Below, one piece after another: positions 22,527-23,262 of a stretch of DNA of 23,262 bases (position 1 is the first letter of the stretch; each line of letters begins with the position of its first letter). This DNA is from a virus. The DNA lies in IMG/VR virus record IMGVR_UViG_3300044638_006031, positions 1 to 23,262 of that record. One strand, given 5' to 3'. The notes under the pieces were generated by a model. It was not told the DNA's origin. It made no database searches and saw only the letters and a list, made by a program, of their open reading frames with translations. Position numbers and translations under genes: made by a program.

Positions 22527-22534
22527 TATTTATC
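22527..22534 (-). promoter_or_regulatory. Late-promoter-like box (GATAAATA) before the Sm-like gene
   Basis: Minus-strand GATAAATA (7/8 to the T4 late consensus) ends 5 nt before the ATG, in the 16-nt gap after uvsW. If used, the transcript would be essentially leaderless. The same stretch contains AAGGA, so it may instead serve as a ribosome binding region in a read-through message. Confidence 0.33.
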
Positions 22535-22537
22535 CTT

Positions 22538-23262
22538 TCAGAGATCTATTGTAACCAATTTATGAGAAAATTGTTCGCCATCATAAATTTTTATTCGCTC
22601 AAGAAAATGATTGAATGCATGATTTCGATATTTCTTATGTCTCAAATCATCAACTAAATCAAAGACCATTACACGATCTTTTGTTTCTGACATTCTTAAA
22701 CCACGACCGATAGACTGAAGAACACGCACAACTGATTTTGACGGATGAAGAAATACAATGTTGTGAATGTTCTTGATATTTATACCAGTGCTGCAAGTTC
22801 CATAAGAAGCAACAAGAATAGAATTTTCTGACTTATCTACAATTTTACGAATCTGTTCTCTATCTTCAGCATCAGTCATTCCAGAAATAAAGTAACACTT
22901 CTTATCAGTGCAAGTTTTTTGTATTGATTCGAAGAATGGAAGACCATGCTTTTGTACTTGCGAGAATAGAACTAAAGTATTTCCTTTGAGAGAAGCACAA
23001 AGTTTTTCTGCAACTTTATTTCTTCTCTCATGTGATATAATGTAATCTATTTCTTCTTGATATGTTTTTCTTTTCATCGTATCGCATTCTTCTTTTGCGT
23101 ACTTCAATTGAATGCAATTGATATCAAGATTAGAAAGCACTTTATTATCGATTAGATCTTTTGTGCTCGTAACACGAATTGGTGGGCCAAATAATCCTTC
23201 AAGAACTAGTTTATGTACCTGGATATTATCAAGTGTTCCTGTAGTCCCAATGCGAACATGAC
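22538..23262 (-). CDS. uvsW: UvsW-type DNA/RNA helicase, C-terminal part (runs off the right edge)
   Basis: The open frame continues to the right window edge, so the N-terminal half (Walker A and B) is outside; about 241 residues are visible. They begin at a RIGTTGTLDN segment (helicase motif III region), continue through GLFGPPIRVTSTKDLIDNK and NLDINC as in T4 UvsW, and contain the second RecA domain: NTLVLFS (motif IV), SILVASYGTCSTGINI (motif V) and VLQSIGRGLRM (motif VI, with the arginine pair). T4 UvsW (503 aa) unwinds R-loops and branches Holliday-type structures and switches replication from origin to recombination mode. The GTG at 23140 is inside the conserved domain and is not the start. 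Confidence 0.95.
   Translation of the reverse strand, partial: HVRIGTTGTLDNIQVHKLVLEGLFGPPIRVTSTKDLIDNKVLSNLDINCIQLKYAKEECDTMKRKTYQEEIDYIISHERRNKVAEKLCASLKGNTLVLFSQVQKHGLPFFESIQKTCTDKKCYFISGMTDAEDREQIRKIVDKSENSILVASYGTCSTGINIKNIHNIVFLHPSKSVVRVLQSIGRGLRMSETKDRVMVFDLVDDLRHKKYRNHAFNHFLERIKIYDGEQFSHKLVTIDL

Noticed and set aside
23138-23140. GTG as the start of a 200-aa gene at the right edge
   Set aside because: The frame stays open to the window edge and the extra residues match UvsW, so this is a cut gene and not a short one.

Overview
The window is a piece of a T4-superfamily myovirus (tailed phage) genome. The evidence is a run of recognisable T4-type core genes (uvsW, 55, 47, 46, 45, 44, 62, regA) followed by long fibre-like structural genes. 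Base composition is AT-rich overall. The gene order uvsW - Sm-like gene - 55 - 47 - 46 - 45 - 44 - 62 - regA is the one familiar from marine T4-like phages. The host cannot be read from the sequence.

Every gene is on the minus strand, so the window reads right to left. 23262-15395 is the replication, recombination and late-transcription block: UvsW helicase (cut by the window edge), an Sm-like conserved protein, late sigma factor gp55, the gp47/gp46 exonuclease, a 101-aa and a 53-aa small gene, the gp45 clamp, the gp44/gp62 clamp loader and the RegA repressor. 15395-6751 is a glycan cassette: a possible glycosyltransferase fragment, GT25-, GT11-, GT10- and GT7-like and GT2 transferases, a GDP-fucose/GDP-colitose-synthase-like SDR, a PLP enzyme with His-His where the catalytic Lys should be (as in the 3-dehydratases ColD and RfbH), a NodU-type carbamoyltransferase and a GalE-like epimerase. 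A TPR-containing GT2 follows at 6716-5502. 5499-1430 is a fibre/adhesin block: a small structural-type protein, a 41-aa gene, a collagen-like fibre, a fibre with 17-residue NVAIG repeats and a polyglycine adhesin. 1433-1 holds a SAM/spermidine-synthase-fold protein, dUTPase and the start of a DUF1599/Nmad1-type protein.

Genes are packed with ATGA or TAATG overlaps almost throughout, and no stretch over 300 bases lacks a gene. The longest gaps are about 110 nt (751-860) and 105 nt (21694-21798). Each carries a sigma70-like promoter whose predicted start falls on the A of the ATG, which implies leaderless mRNAs for dUTPase and gp55. T4-late-like ATAAATA boxes precede the repeat fibre gene, regA and the Sm-like gene. 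I saw no tRNA, CRISPR, IS element or convincing intrinsic terminator.

The most interesting content is the glycan cassette. A ColD-like dehydratase, a ColC/Fcl-like epimerase-reductase and two fucosyltransferase-family enzymes (GT10, GT11) together suggest that the phage makes and transfers a colitose- or fucose-type deoxyhexose, possibly carbamoylated. The acceptor (virion protein, DNA or host surface glycan) is unknown.
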